Below are positions 1-12,200 of a stretch of 64,000 nucleotides of DNA, piece after piece. The position numbers and the translations under genes are program-made. Each line of letters begins with the position of its first letter. Positions within the stretch are counted from its first letter, which is position 1. This DNA comes from Corynebacterium alimapuense (GTDB taxonomy: Bacteria; Actinomycetota; Actinomycetes; Mycobacteriales; Mycobacteriaceae). The notes below the pieces were generated by a model. It did not search any database. It saw nothing but the letters and a program-made list of their open reading frames with translations, and was not told where the DNA came from. The DNA is taken from positions 124,001 to 188,000 of the forward strand of contig NZ_PTJO01000004.1 of NCBI RefSeq assembly GCF_003716585.1, given 5' to 3'.

Positions 1-1859
<1,859 letters not shown>

Positions 1860-1880
1860 CCCTAGGCGCGAGATATCACG

Positions 1881-1922
1881 CGCAAAGCCCCCTAGTGAGA
1901 ATTTTCACTAGGGGGCTTTGCG
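1881..1922 (+). terminator. Rho-independent terminator after icd
   Basis: An inverted repeat (CGCAAAGCCCCCTAGTGA and its complement) encloses a short loop and lies 22 bp after the icd stop codon. It ends in GGGGGCTTTGCG, with only a short T run. Confidence 0.85.
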
Positions 1923-1942
1923 CTGCCCAATATCCACCGTTT

Positions 1943-1958
1943 CAGACCGCTTGGTCTA
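1943..1958. promoter_or_regulatory. McbR-type operator upstream of metY
   Basis: CAGAC-CGCTTG-GTCTA matches the corynebacterial McbR consensus TAGAC-N6-GTCTA with one mismatch. McbR is the known repressor of methionine and sulfur genes in Corynebacterium. The box lies just before a TATATT hexamer (1961-1966), a possible -10, so bound repressor would cover the promoter. Inference: metY-metX is repressed when S-adenosylhomocysteine is low. Confidence 0.7.
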
Positions 1959-2080
1959 ATTATATTCATGGCCCTGAACAGGCAAAACTAGGCTTTTACC
2001 CCTTAAACTTATTGCACCTTCATGAAAGCAAATCTACCCTCTGTACAAATACCTAAACACCACACAGAGGAATCACTACC

Positions 2081-3406
2081 ATGCCAAAGTACGACAATTC
2101 CAACGCCGAGCAGTGGGCTTTCGAGACCCGATCCATCCACGCTGGCCAGCCAGTCGATGAGCAGACCGGTGCTCGTAACTTGCCGATCTACCAGTCAACC
2201 GCCTTCGTGTTTGATTCCGCGGAACACGCTAAGCAGCGTTTCGCACTAGAAGATCTTGGTCCGGTTTACGCCCGCCTGACCAACCCCACCGTGGAGGCGC
2301 TAGAAAACCGGATCGCCTCCTTGGAAGGCGGCGTCCACGCTGTCGCTTTTTCTTCCGGCCAGGCCGCCCTGACCGCAGCCATTTTCAACCTTGCAGGCGC
2401 TGGCGACCACATCGTTACTTCTCCGCGCCTCTACGGCGGCACCGAGACTCTCTTCCTAATCACCCTCTCGCGTTTGGGCATCGAAGTCAGTTTCGTAGAC
2501 AATCCAGACGACCCGGAATCCTGGCAGGCAGCCGTCCGCCCGAATACCAAGGCGTTCTTTGGCGAGACTTTTGCCAACCCACAGGCTGATGTCCTCGATA
2601 TCCCGGTAATTGCTGAGGTCGCTCACCGCAACAGCGTGCCACTGATCATCGATAACACCATCGCCACTGCCGCTCTGGTTCGCCCGCTGGCACTGGGTGC
2701 AGATATTGTCGTAGCCTCCCTGACCAAGTTCTATACCGGCAACGGCTCCGGCCTGGGCGGCGTGCTCGTTGACGGTGGCTCTTTCGACTGGACTGTCGAG
2801 CGCGACGGTCAGCCGGTCTTCCCCTACTTTGTCACTCCCGACGCTGCTTACCACGGCCTCAAGTACGCAGACTTGGGTGCACCGGCCTTCGGACTCAAGG
2901 CTCGAGTTGGCCTTCTCCGCGACACCGGCGCCACCCTTTCGGCATTCAACGCATGGGCTTGCGTCCAAGGTCTAGACACTTTGTCCCTACGCCTTGAACG
3001 CCACAATGAAAATGCCATCAAGGTCGCCGAGTTCTTGGCCGACCACCCGAAGGTAGTCAAGGTGAACTTTGCTGGCCTGCCTGCATCCCCATGGTTTGCC
3101 ATCAAGGAAAAACTGGGACTCAAGTACACCGGATCTGTCCTCACCTTCGAGATCGACGGCGGCCGGGAGGAAGCATGGGCGTTCATTGATGCCCTCAAGC
3201 TGCATTCGAACCTGGCCAACATCGGCGATGTCCGCTCGTTGGTTGTTCACCCGGCCTCCACTACCCACTCCCAGTCCGATGAAGCTGGCCACGCCCGTGC
3301 TGGCATCACCCAGGCCACCGTGCGCTTGTCTGTAGGCATTGAAAACGTCGCTGACATCATTGCCGATCTGGAGCGCGGTTTCGCAGCCGTGAGCACGGGA
3401 CGGTAG
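2081..3406 (+). CDS. metY: O-acetylhomoserine sulfhydrylase
   Basis: PLP enzyme that makes homocysteine directly from O-acetylhomoserine and sulfide. It has 441 residues, normal for the Cys/Met metabolism PLP family. Visible landmarks are YARLTNPT, the FSSGQAALTAAI block and the PLP-lysine segment SLTKFYTGNG. The C-terminal HPASTTHSQ motif is typical of this subgroup. The ATG follows an AGAGGAA ribosome site at about 10 bp. metX begins 6 bp after its stop, so the two form an operon that channels acetylhomoserine from MetX to MetY. The upstream McbR-type box suggests sulfur-responsive repression. Confidence 0.95.
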   Translation: MPKYDNSNAEQWAFETRSIHAGQPVDEQTGARNLPIYQSTAFVFDSAEHAKQRFALEDLGPVYARLTNPTVEALENRIASLEGGVHAVAFSSGQAALTAAIFNLAGAGDHIVTSPRLYGGTETLFLITLSRLGIEVSFVDNPDDPESWQAAVRPNTKAFFGETFANPQADVLDIPVIAEVAHRNSVPLIIDNTIATAALVRPLALGADIVVASLTKFYTGNGSGLGGVLVDGGSFDWTVERDGQPVFPYFVTPDAAYHGLKYADLGAPAFGLKARVGLLRDTGATLSAFNAWACVQGLDTLSLRLERHNENAIKVAEFLADHPKVVKVNFAGLPASPWFAIKEKLGLKYTGSVLTFEIDGGREEAWAFIDALKLHSNLANIGDVRSLVVHPASTTHSQSDEAGHARAGITQATVRLSVGIENVADIIADLERGFAAVSTGR

Positions 3407-3412
3407 AGCGTC

Positions 3413-4537
3413 ATGGTCACACTCGCCGCCGAAGGCATCCTCACTCAACAACGGATCGGCGCTCTGCAGACAGAAGCCGGGTCCGTCATCCCAGAGGCAA
3501 CTATCGCCTACCAGCGATGGGGCGAGTTTCGTGGCTCTCCAGATGGACTCAATAACCTAATTATTGTTGAGCACGCGTTAACCGGGGATTCAGATGTAGC
3601 CGACTGGTGGTGCGATGTCTTAGGCCCAGGAAAAGCACTAGACACTGACACTTGGTGCGTACTGTCCACCAATGTCCTCGGTGGCTGCCAAGGCTCCACT
3701 GGTCCCTCCTCCACACACCCGGACGGTCAGGTATGGGGATCACGTTTCCCTGCCATCTCGGTCCGCGATCAGGTCGAGGCGGAGAGACTATTTTTAGACT
3801 CTCTCGGTATCACCCGCGCCCACGCCATCCTCGGCGGCTCCATGGGTGGCGCTCGAACACTCGAATGGGCATTGATGTATCCCGAGCGGATCGACTCCGC
3901 CTGCGTGATCGCGGTGTCTGCTCGTGCCAGCGCCTGGCAGATCGGCATTCAGTCCGCCCAGATCAGCGCTATTGAACGCGATCCGCATTGGCAGGGGGGC
4001 GACTACTACGGAACCGGACAATCTCCCGCTGCGGGACTCGCCGCGGCTCGACGCCTTGCCCACCTGACTTACCGCGGAGAACAGGAACTCGATGAGCGTT
4101 TTGGCGTTTCTCCTCAACAGGGCGAGAATCCGCTAGGAACCTACCGAGATCGCAAGCAACGGTTTGCAGTAGAGAGCTATCTTCAGTACCAAGGGCGCAA
4201 ACTGGTGGAGCGTTTCGACGCCGGCAGTTACGTCATCCTCACCGAATCGCTCAACCGACACGACATCGGACGCGGACGCGGCGGACTAATCAAGGCCCTG
4301 GCTGCCTGCTCGGTACCCACGATGGTTATTGGTGTGGACACCGATATCCTCTATCCCTATCACCAGCAGGAGCATCTTTCGCGTAACCTTGGCAACCTTT
4401 TGGGGATCGCCCGCATCGTCTCTCCGGTAGGCCACGATGCCTTCTTGGCTGAATCACGCCAGCTAGACAACGCTTTGCGTCGTTTTCTATTACTGAGCCA
4501 ATCCACCGATACCGGCGTCGGCGACTACAGCATCTGA
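3413..4537 (+). CDS. metX: Homoserine O-acetyltransferase
   Basis: Transfers acetyl from acetyl-CoA to L-homoserine, the committed step of methionine synthesis. It is an alpha/beta-hydrolase-fold enzyme of 374 residues. The nucleophile elbow is GGSMGG, the early block is LTGDSDVADWW, and the C-terminal Asp and His sit in VIGVDTDILYP and SPVGHDAFLAES. It follows metY by 6 bp and probably shares its transcript. The start is the first ATG after the metY stop. Confidence 0.95.
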   Translation: MVTLAAEGILTQQRIGALQTEAGSVIPEATIAYQRWGEFRGSPDGLNNLIIVEHALTGDSDVADWWCDVLGPGKALDTDTWCVLSTNVLGGCQGSTGPSSTHPDGQVWGSRFPAISVRDQVEAERLFLDSLGITRAHAILGGSMGGARTLEWALMYPERIDSACVIAVSARASAWQIGIQSAQISAIERDPHWQGGDYYGTGQSPAAGLAAARRLAHLTYRGEQELDERFGVSPQQGENPLGTYRDRKQRFAVESYLQYQGRKLVERFDAGSYVILTESLNRHDIGRGRGGLIKALAACSVPTMVIGVDTDILYPYHQQEHLSRNLGNLLGIARIVSPVGHDAFLAESRQLDNALRRFLLLSQSTDTGVGDYSI

Positions 4538-4592
4538 CATCGATCAGGCGCAGATCTCGGCAGTGGATCCAGAATCGGAAATATGGCGTAAA

Positions 4593-4608
4593 TGTGATTT
4601 AAATCACT
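4593..4608. promoter_or_regulatory. GlxR (CRP-family) type binding site
   Basis: TGTGA-TTTAAA-TCACT fits TGTGA-N6-TCACA with one mismatch. The inner 14 bp GTGATTTAAATCAC is a perfect palindrome. It sits about 90 bp before the fasciclin lipoprotein start. GlxR is the cAMP-responsive global regulator of corynebacteria. Whether it activates or represses here depends on the unmapped promoter. Confidence 0.6.
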
Positions 4609-4695
4609 TTTGTCAATAAAATTGTAGACGGGTCATCATTTTCACCCATTTGCATGCATAATCGTGATTACTCACCCCGATGAAAGGAACCTCTG

Positions 4696-5334
4696 ATGAA
4701 GAGAACAATCGCTGCTGCTGGAGCAATTACCCTCGCTCTTACTTTGGCTGCTTGTGCAGACGACACCTCTGAGGACTCCACTGAGTCCTCAGCCATGGAA
4801 ACCACCATGATGGAGACCACCACCGAGGAGATGGCTTCTGAAGAGATGACCACCGAGGAGTCCATGGACGACATGGAGTCCGAGACGATGGCAGCTGAAG
4901 CCACTGGCGATATCGTAGAAACCGCAGTGGCTGCCGGCGACTTCACCACCTTGGTCGCCGCACTAGAGGCCGCTGATCTGGTCGAGACCCTTCAGGGACC
5001 GGGCCCGTTCACCGTTTTCGCCCCCACCGATGAGGCCTTCGAGATGCTACCCGAAGGTACCCTCGACGAGCTGCTGGCTGACCCCACCGGCGACCTAGCC
5101 GAGATCCTTAAGTACCACGTAGTCCCCGGCGAGGTCATGGCCGCTGACGTAGTAGGCATGGACGGAGAAATGGTTGAGACCGTCCAAGGCGGCGAGGTCA
5201 CCGTTGTCGTCGACGGCGAGCAGGTAGGCCTGATGGATGCCGCTGGCAACACCGTCAACGTTGTCCAGACCGACATCGCCACCACCAACGGCGTCATCCA
5301 CGTTATCGATGCTGTCTTGTCCCCCACTGCCTGA
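4696..5334 (+). CDS. Fasciclin (FAS1)-domain lipoprotein
   Basis: Exported lipoprotein with one FAS1 fold, a domain used for adhesion or surface contacts; the exact role is unknown. Residues 1-20 form a lipoprotein signal with lipobox LAAC. Residues about 21-70 are a low-complexity Met/Glu/Thr/Ser linker. The FAS1 domain follows, with [12 protein letters not shown] and the terminal [11 protein letters not shown] blocks, about 140 residues as usual. The ATG has a GAAAGGAA ribosome site. It is a single-gene unit with a GlxR-type box upstream and its own terminator. It resembles mycobacterial MPT70/MPT83-type proteins only at domain level. Confidence 0.88.
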   Translation: MKRTIAAAGAITLALTLAACADDTSEDSTESSAMETTMMETTTEEMASEEMTTEESMDDMESETMAAEATGDIVETAVAAGDFTTLVAALEAADLVETLQGPGPFTVFAPTDEAFEMLPEGTLDELLADPTGDLAEILKYHVVPGEVMAADVVGMDGEMVETVQGGEVTVVVDGEQVGLMDAAGNTVNVVQTDIATTNGVIHVIDAVLSPTA

Positions 5335-5357
5335 TCATTGAGTTCACGCACGTAGAC

Positions 5358-5398
5358 AAAACCCCGCATGGTCCTGAATTTGGACCATGCGGGGTTTT
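5358..5398 (+). terminator. Terminator after the FAS1 lipoprotein gene
   Basis: AAAACCCCGCATGGTCC pairs with GGACCATGCGGGGTTTT around a short loop, followed by T residues. It lies between convergent genes and could serve both directions. Confidence 0.9.
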
Positions 5399-5430
5399 TC
5401 TGTGCCAACAGTAGCGGCCGGAACTTGTAG

Positions 5431-5772
5431 TTATGATCCCAGCGCATCTACGGAAGCAGCCAAGAAGGTCATGGTCCCGCCGATGAGAAGAGTAAACAAG
5501 GCATCGAACCTTCTAGACCGGACAGAAAACACTCCGAGGACTCGAGAATCACAGGTCATCCGCAGCACAGTCAGCCAGATCAGCGATATCCCAAGAATCA
5601 ACGTGGCGCGCCGCCAGTGCTCAGTCAGCGCATACCCCGAGGCAAACACCACACCTGCAAGGAATAACACCAGACCTGCCCGTTGTAGGTACCGAGGCAC
5701 CTTGGAGGCTGGCAACCCGCGGTCATGCGGGTTGTCTAGGGGGCCGATGGTCACGCTCTGCGGATTAGACAC
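5431..5772 (-). CDS. DUF3017-family membrane protein
   Basis: Small actinobacterial membrane protein of unknown function, 113 residues. The N-terminal 30 residues are soluble. Three hydrophobic segments follow, at about residues 30-47, 55-70 and 90-108. The gene starts inside the 3' end of folD (8 bp overlap), so the two are translationally coupled. Actinobacteria commonly place this family directly after folD, which supports the assignment. Confidence 0.75.
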   Translation of the reverse strand: MSNPQSVTIGPLDNPHDRGLPASKVPRYLQRAGLVLFLAGVVFASGYALTEHWRRATLILGISLIWLTVLRMTCDSRVLGVFSVRSRRFDALFTLLIGGTMTFLAASVDALGS

Positions 5773-6628
5773 CGCTGAGCAGTTCCGCCCTCTCGACGAC
5801 GTTGCGCACCAGGAAAGCGCGAGTCAGCGGACCGACACCGCCTGGGTTCGGAGAGACGAATCCAGCAACTTCCCAGGTATCCGGATGTACGTCCCCGGCG
5901 AGCTTGCCATCGACGCGCGAAACTCCCACGTCGAGGACAGCGGCACCTGGCTTGACCATGTCTGCGGTGAGCATATGTGCCTTGCCTGCGGCGGCAATGA
6001 TCACATCCGCTGCACGGGTCTCAGCAGCCAGATCTTTCGTGCCGGTGTGACACAAGGTAACCGTGGCATTCTCGGTGCGCCGGGTCAGCATGAGTCCAAT
6101 CGGGCGACCAACGGTCACGCCACGACCAATAACAACGACCTTCGCACCATTGAGCTCAACGCCGAAACGGCGCAGCAGATGAATCGATCCATTCGGGGTA
6201 CACGGCAACGGAGCCGGCTCGTTGAGCACCAGCTTGCCCAGATTGACCGGGTGCAGACCATCGGCGTCCTTGTCTGGGTCAATGGCCGCTAGGACAGCGT
6301 TTTCATCGAGATGCTTCGGCAACGGCAGCTGCACAATATAGCCGGTGCAGGCGTCATCATGGTTGAGCTCGTCGATGACCGCGAGCAACTCCTCTTGGGT
6401 GATATCGGCCGAGAGATCACGCCGGATCGAGTTCACTCCAATCTGCTCGCAGTCGCGGTGCTTCATCTTTACATACGACTGGGAGGCCGGATCCGCACCG
6501 ACGAGTACGGTCGCCAGTCCAGGCACAATTCCCTTCTCCTTGAGGGCTGCCACGCGAGTGGCTAGATCCTCGAAGATCTCTTTTTGATAGAGCTTTCCGT
6601 CAAGTTTGATAGCAGTCACGGCCGCCAT
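5765..6628 (-). CDS. folD: Methylenetetrahydrofolate dehydrogenase/cyclohydrolase
   Basis: Bifunctional cytosolic enzyme interconverting 5,10-methylene-, methenyl- and 10-formyl-tetrahydrofolate in one-carbon metabolism. Visible are the [14 protein letters not shown] block with the catalytic Lys, [11 protein letters not shown], and the nucleotide site [14 protein letters not shown]. The C-terminal signature [13 protein letters not shown] is also present. From this ATG it is 287 residues; a GTG three codons in (6619) begins the more usual TAIKLDG N-terminus and may be the real start. It is divergent from trmL and overlaps the DUF3017 gene downstream. Confidence 0.95.
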   Translation of the reverse strand: MAAVTAIKLDGKLYQKEIFEDLATRVAALKEKGIVPGLATVLVGADPASQSYVKMKHRDCEQIGVNSIRRDLSADITQEELLAVIDELNHDDACTGYIVQLPLPKHLDENAVLAAIDPDKDADGLHPVNLGKLVLNEPAPLPCTPNGSIHLLRRFGVELNGAKVVVIGRGVTVGRPIGLMLTRRTENATVTLCHTGTKDLAAETRAADVIIAAAGKAHMLTADMVKPGAAVLDVGVSRVDGKLAGDVHPDTWEVAGFVSPNPGGVGPLTRAFLVRNVVERAELLSGV

Positions 6629-6650
6629 TATTCCACTTATCACCGGCCCG

Positions 6651-6662
6651 TAGACTCAAACC
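6651..6662 (+). promoter_or_regulatory. -10 element of an apparently leaderless trmL promoter
   Basis: TAGACT at 6651-6656 lies 6 bp before the trmL ATG. There is no Shine-Dalgarno match in between, so transcription would start at or next to the ATG. The -35 region is weak. Confidence 0.4.
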
Positions 6663-7133
6663 ATGACTGGCCTGCACGTTATCTTCGATAATCCGGTGAT
6701 TCCACCAAATACTGGCAACGCAATCCGCATGTGTGCGGGGACCGGAGCACACCTACATTTAGTCGAGCCATTGGGCTTTGACCTTGCAGAAAAGAACTTG
6801 CGACGGGCGGGATTGGACTATCACGATCTAGCCGAGGTCACTGTTCATCCAGATCTTGATTCCTGTCTGGCAGCGATCCCCACTGCTCGCGTATTCGCCT
6901 TCACTACTCAAGCAAGCGCTTGGTACACCACAGTCGAGTGGCAGCTAGGCGATGCCTTGCTTTTTGGCACTGAACCCACCGGTCTGCCCGAAGAACACCT
7001 GGCGCATCCGCGCATTACCGGAGAGGTTCGGATCCCGATGATCCCAGGGCGCAGATCAATGAATCTGTCTAACTCCGCAGCGGTAGCCACCTATGAGGCA
7101 TGGCGTCAGTTGGGCTTTGTCGGCGGAGAGTAA
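6663..7133 (+). CDS. trmL: tRNA (cytidine/uridine(34)-2'-O)-methyltransferase
   Basis: SpoU/SPOUT-family enzyme that 2'-O-methylates the wobble base of tRNA-Leu. It has 156 residues, the TrmL size. Landmarks are the start IFDNPVIPPNTGN, the LLFGTEPTGLPEE block and the knot-forming IPMIPGRRSMNLSNSAAVA with the SAM-binding Asn/Ser residues. Its 3' end overlaps the convergent PH-domain gene by 28 bp. The start has no ribosome site and is consistent with a leaderless mRNA. Confidence 0.93.
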   Translation: MTGLHVIFDNPVIPPNTGNAIRMCAGTGAHLHLVEPLGFDLAEKNLRRAGLDYHDLAEVTVHPDLDSCLAAIPTARVFAFTTQASAWYTTVEWQLGDALLFGTEPTGLPEEHLAHPRITGEVRIPMIPGRRSMNLSNSAAVATYEAWRQLGFVGGE

Positions 7134-8554
7134 TCGGGCAAATGACGTTGCCGCAAAGCATCCAGCAGAGCTTTGCCCTCCGCTAACGCTAAGTCCTCGC
7201 CAGCCATCCGTACTGGTCCAGGCACTAAGTCGAATCGCACAGTACACAGACCCAGTAGCTGTTGCAGCGGGCCATGCGAGAGCGTCAGCTCTTGAATATG
7301 CGCAGGCGGAATAATCTTGACACGCCGAGCAAAACGCCCTTGATGGACCACGACGGCGTCGTCAAGCAGCGTCACTGCCTGCTGGCGATAATCAATTGGG
7401 GAGACCCAGCGCGCCGAGCGCGGTGAGGAAAATGTCGGGGCACTGGCCCCTTCAGGACGAGCGAGGTCCTCGATAGCGGCCTGATCCAGCGGGCTGACTA
7501 GGGCCAGCATCCTCACCGCCTGTTCTCGCGATCCCACTGGTAGCACTTGGGTGGTGCCGGAGCTGCTGCCTGCCGCTATGCCATAACCAGCGACCGATAC
7601 TTTGACCATCCACCAGCCAAACATCCGCCATAAGATCGGCTGCTGAATGCTCGCCCCATGAATCCGGGACAGCGGGATTGATTGTCCACGTCGATCGGCC
7701 AGACCATAGGAGAGGTTGAGTGTGTCCTCATGCAGGCTGGCAGTAAACCGCCAACTACGGTCGATCAGATTCCACAGGGTGGGCAAAATACCAATCAATG
7801 CCGGAAGCGCCATCGCCCAAGTCAGCGGAGTGAGCAATAAACCAATCATCACCACTGCTCCGACGACCGATGCTCCTTGCAAGCTGGAGCTGGCTACGGA
7901 CCTCATGATGGGAATTTCCGGGATGATCTCGGTGCCTTCTCCAACGCCCTGACCAACGACCTGGCCAACGCCACGTCCAGCGTCTTGCTCAGCGGCCCCC
8001 ACGTGGGCCACCGCATAAGGATTCACCGGAGCATCACCAGTGGAATCTTCAGGTTGTGCGTCAGATTTCCCGATCCCCTGTGCCCGATTGAGGACTTCCA
8101 CCCGCAATTGCTGCGCCTTGTCTCGCGGTAGGTAGGCAATCTCAATGACCGAGTCATTACCACCGGCGGTTTCCACGCGCACGGCAGCGAGTCGGAAGAC
8201 CCGGGCGATCACTGACTCCACCACATCCACAGCCTGAATACGGTCGTAGCGGGCGGTGCGCAGCCGGGTACTGAGCACTCCGTGTTTCATCGAGATCTCT
8301 TCGTCGGTGAGCCGATAACCGATGGCTTTCCACCACACTTGGGAAAACAACCACACCAGAGCACACAGGACAACAAATGTCAGCAGTCCCAGCAGAATTG
8401 GCACAATCTGACCGGCAGAAAACCAACCCCAGAAGATCCCCATCGTGTTGAGGTCAAGGTTAACGGCGGCCACCGCAATCATCGCTAAAATGACGGTCCA
8501 AAAACGCAGCAGCGGGGTCAGCCGGTGGACCCGCTGAAACTCCGAATCACTCAC
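7106..8554 (-). CDS. Bacterial PH-domain (bPH2) membrane protein, YdbT-like
   Basis: Membrane protein of unknown function with bacterial pleckstrin-homology-like repeats; 482 residues. Paired hydrophobic segments lie near residues 15-70 and 230-265. They alternate with soluble bPH2 units, for example GVLSTRLRTARYDRIQAVDVVE and the later LSYGLADRRGQSIPLSRIHG. A variable Gly/Gln-rich stretch lies near residues 165-205. It overlaps the smaller bPH2 gene upstream by 4 bp, which is the usual YdbS-YdbT arrangement. Confidence 0.85.
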   Translation of the reverse strand: MSDSEFQRVHRLTPLLRFWTVILAMIAVAAVNLDLNTMGIFWGWFSAGQIVPILLGLLTFVVLCALVWLFSQVWWKAIGYRLTDEEISMKHGVLSTRLRTARYDRIQAVDVVESVIARVFRLAAVRVETAGGNDSVIEIAYLPRDKAQQLRVEVLNRAQGIGKSDAQPEDSTGDAPVNPYAVAHVGAAEQDAGRGVGQVVGQGVGEGTEIIPEIPIMRSVASSSLQGASVVGAVVMIGLLLTPLTWAMALPALIGILPTLWNLIDRSWRFTASLHEDTLNLSYGLADRRGQSIPLSRIHGASIQQPILWRMFGWWMVKVSVAGYGIAAGSSSGTTQVLPVGSREQAVRMLALVSPLDQAAIEDLARPEGASAPTFSSPRSARWVSPIDYRQQAVTLLDDAVVVHQGRFARRVKIIPPAHIQELTLSHGPLQQLLGLCTVRFDLVPGPVRMAGEDLALAEGKALLDALRQRHLPDYSPPTKPN

Positions 8555-9000
8555 AGGCCACTCATCCGTTCCCGAGCCTTCACTGCCAATCGGTCACGTA
8601 AGCCGTCAGCGACCTCAGCAGGTAGACCTTGAACCGTGGAATCTGAGGTAGCGGATGCGGTATTGAGCTGGAGGGTTTTCATTCCCAGCAAGCGTTGAAT
8701 TGGTCCGGCGGTGACATCGACGAACTGGATCCGCCCATAGGGCACGACCGTAAACGTATGCCAGACCTTGCCTTTGGTGATCAGCAGTTCATTCTCGGTC
8801 TCCTGCCAACCCAGCAGCTTGACTTGGGCAGGGATCAGCCATATCTGCCAAAGCAGCAGAGCAGCAGAGACTCCAACGCCGATCCACAACCACGGGGTTA
8901 ACCACAGTGCGAGTCCGCCAAAAACCAAGAGCAAAATGATCAGCCATGGCAGCTCGGTTAGATATCGGGCGGTGGTCAGCTTGGGGGAGACGGGATTCAC
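8551..9000 (-). CDS. Bacterial PH-domain (bPH2) membrane protein, YdbS-like
   Basis: Small partner of the adjacent 482-residue bPH2 protein; 149 residues. Two membrane segments lie at about residues 18-55. One bPH2 domain follows, with TFTVVPYGRIQFVDV and GPIQRLLGMKTLQL, the sequence typical of this domain. The 4-bp overlap with the downstream gene indicates translational coupling and probably a shared complex. Function is not established. Confidence 0.87.
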   Translation of the reverse strand: MNPVSPKLTTARYLTELPWLIILLLVFGGLALWLTPWLWIGVGVSAALLLWQIWLIPAQVKLLGWQETENELLITKGKVWHTFTVVPYGRIQFVDVTAGPIQRLLGMKTLQLNTASATSDSTVQGLPAEVADGLRDRLAVKARERMSGL

Positions 9001-9039
9001 GACTCCACCCTAGCGACGGGGCCGGATAGAATGCCAAGA

Positions 9040-9243
9040 GTGACCGGTCTTTATTACCTCATCGCCAAATTGCCCACCGCAGCCACCATTGCGGTGGTCA
9101 TTGCCATGATCTCTACCGTGCTTACCCGTGATGAGCCCTTCAACCTGGGTGGTGTGCTGTTTTTCCTCGGTGTGTGGCTAGCACTAACCATCATCGCAGC
9201 GGTCATCCTCATGGTCATCGAGTTGATCAGGGACTGGCTCTAG
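9040..9243 (+). CDS. Small two-helix membrane protein, unknown
   Basis: Not recognised. The 67-residue product has two hydrophobic helices (about residues 8-28 and 38-62) joined by a short charged loop, and ends in IELIRDWL. I chose the GTG at 9040 because TAGAAT at 9027-9032 lies 7 bp before it, as expected for a leaderless mRNA. An ATG at 9031 would add three residues but overlaps that -10. It is wedged between divergent bPH2 and convergent dnaE2. Confidence 0.6.
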   Translation: MTGLYYLIAKLPTAATIAVVIAMISTVLTRDEPFNLGGVLFFLGVWLALTIIAAVILMVIELIRDWL

Positions 9244-9245
9244 GT

Positions 9246-12200
9246 CTAGCGAAAATCTCGCGATCCACGGCTGAGAAATCCTCCGCTGGTTAACGGCTCA
9301 AATCGATCAGCCTGCACCGACACTGACCCGGTAGCATTGTGCACTATTCCACGCACCACCAGTGCTTTTGCACTTTGAGCGAGCACCCGGTGCCGTTGCC
9401 AGAGTCCAACGGAAACAACAACGTTGATCAGTCCGCTCTCATCTTCCATCCCCAAGAAGGTTAGTCCGGATGCCGTGGCTGGCCGCTGCCGATGGGTAAT
9501 CACTCCAGCCACTCGGATTCGAGTTCCATCAGGGACTTCTGTGAGCGAGGCCGCGCTAAGAACTCCTGCCTGCTTGAGTTGTTCACGCAGTAATTCCATC
9601 GGTTGGCGCTGTGGAGTAATACCGGTGGCCGCGATGTCGGCGGCGATCAGCTCCAACTCACTCATTCCGGGTAACGGTGGGGCTGCAATCGCAGAAAGTC
9701 CCGGCAGCATCCCCAGCTGTTCGGTGGCAGCCACCCCCGATTGCCAGAGCGCTTGGCGACGCTCCAGTCCGAAGTCTCCCAGCGCACCAGCCCGAGCCAG
9801 GGCTTCTACTTGTGCGAGATTCACTCCTGCCCGGCGCGAAAGATCGGCGATGTCCTTAAAAGGTGCGGCTTCCTCGATCCGGCCAGCAGCAGCTAGACCG
9901 AGTCCAGCAACAACCTCCAAGCCCAATCGAATTTTTCCTTCAGTGATCTGTGCCGATGCACCGGAGTCATTGACGCTCACCGGTAGCACCACTACCCCAT
10001 GACGACGCGCATCCTGGATCAGCGATTGCGGTGAGTAAAAGCCCATGGGTTGAGCACGCAGCAAGCCCACGCAGAATTCGGCCGGATAGTGATACTTGAA
10101 CCAAGCAGAGAAATAGACCAGGGAGGCGAAGGACTGAGCGTGGGATTCTGGGAAACCGTAGGCGGCAAAGGCCACGATCTTGTTCCATAAGGTCTCCGCT
10201 CGTTCCCCGGTGATGTCGTTGAGCTCTCGTGCCCCAGAGAGAAATCTCTCTTTTAGCTCTGCCATTTTTGCCGGAGATCGTTTCGATCCCATCGCCCGGC
10301 GCAGTGAATCTGCTTCAGCGCTGCTAAATCCGGCGGCATCGACAGCGATCTGCATGAGCTGTTCTTGAAAGAGCGGAATGCCCAGGGTTTTCTCCAGCGC
10401 TGGGCGCAGTACTGGATGATCGTAGACAATTTTCTCGGAGCCATCCCGCCGTTTCAAATAAGGGTGGACGGATCCGCCTTGGATTGGCCCTGGCCGAATG
10501 AGGGCCACTTCAACGACTAGGTCAAAAAATACCCGAGGCTTCAGCCTGGGCAGAGTGGCTAGCTGTGCGCGGGATTCAACTTGAAACACTCCGATGGCGT
10601 CGGCTCGACAAAGCATGTCGTAGACCTCAGGCTCGGCTAGGTCTAGTTCCCACAGGTTGATGGTTCGACCGTGTTGTTGTGCTACCAGGTCGATCATGTG
10701 ATGCAAGGCTTCGAGCATGCCCAGCCCCAGCAGGTCGAATTTGACCAGTCCAGCCCAGGCGCAGTCATCCTTATCCCATTGCAACACTGTGCGGCCGACT
10801 TTCCTCGCCCATTCCACCGGCACCACATCAGAAAGTGGCCGATCACAGATGACCATGCCACTGGAGTGAATTCCCAAGTGTCGTGGCTGGCCTTTGAGCT
10901 GCTCGGCCAATTCAATAACCGCTGATGGTGGTGTTGTTCCCCGCGACCACGCATCGATGTGTCCGGTTGGGTATCCGAGCGCTCGGGCGGCGTCCCGGAT
11001 TGCGCCTTTGCTCCGATAGGTAATCACGTTGGCGACTTGGGCAGCTCGCTCACGGCCGTGGGTGTCGTAGACGTAGGCGATGACTTCTTCACGACGTCCA
11101 GATTCAATATCGATGTCGATATCTGGGGGTACGTCGCGTTCTGCAGATAGGAAGCGTTCAAATAACAGTCCCGCGGAGATAGGTTCCACGTTGGTGATCC
11201 CCAGGCAAAAGCACACCACCGAGCTGGCTGCCGAACCACGGCCTTGGCATAAAATATTGCGACGCTTACAAAACTCGACCAAGTCATTGACAATGAGGAA
11301 GTACCCGGGAAAATTCAGCTGGCTAATTACTGCCAGCTCATGCTCAATCTGGCTAGCGGCTTGCTCCCAGAGTTCTGCTCCTCTGCTTGCGTATCGACGC
11401 CCCGCTCTACTGAGCGTTAGTTCCCGCAGCCAGGTCATTTCGGTGTGTCCAGCAGGAGTAGGAAAATCAGGCAGGCCGGGAGCAAGCAGGTCGAGAGTAA
11501 ACGCGCATTCTTCGGCGATAGCAATGGTCTCAGCAAGCAGCTTTTCCCGACCCGGCAGCATGCGGGAGATCTGTTGCCCAGAGCGCAACCACGGCGCACC
11601 CATCGGATGCAGCTGTGCTGACGCTTGCGATAATGATTTCTTGACCGCTAAGGCGCTTTTGAGTGCCGCCAGCCTCGCGTGTTCACGGGTGGCTGCCTTC
11701 GGTAGTGCAGTGACAATGGCCCGCAGATGAGGGTAGTGATCAAGTCGTTCATGATGATCAGCGTCTTCTGGAGTCATGGTGACTGCGTATTCAAGCACTA
11801 GAGCTTTTTCGCCGAAAATCTCTAACATCTCATCAATGTCGTCGATCCAATCGTGTCCGAGCACAATCAGACAACTATCTGCCAGGTCATGAGCAACACC
11901 TGCCAGGTCTGGGTACCTGACCTCACCTTTGGCTCCGGCGGCCAGGCGAGCACGAGCGATCAATCCAGAAAGCCTGCGGTAGCCGTTGGGTCCTCGTGCC
12001 AGGACGGTCAGAATCCGTTGCCCCCAACTGAGCTCCGCACCAAATACGGTGGGCAGATCGTAGGCGGCGGCAGACTCTGCGAACCTCACTGCCCCATAAA
12101 AGCCGTCTCGATCGACGAGCGCTAGTGCCGGAAGGCCCAGTTCAACGGCCCGGTGGACCATCGCTTCCGGTTCGCTGGCTCCGCTGAGAAAGCTATAGGA

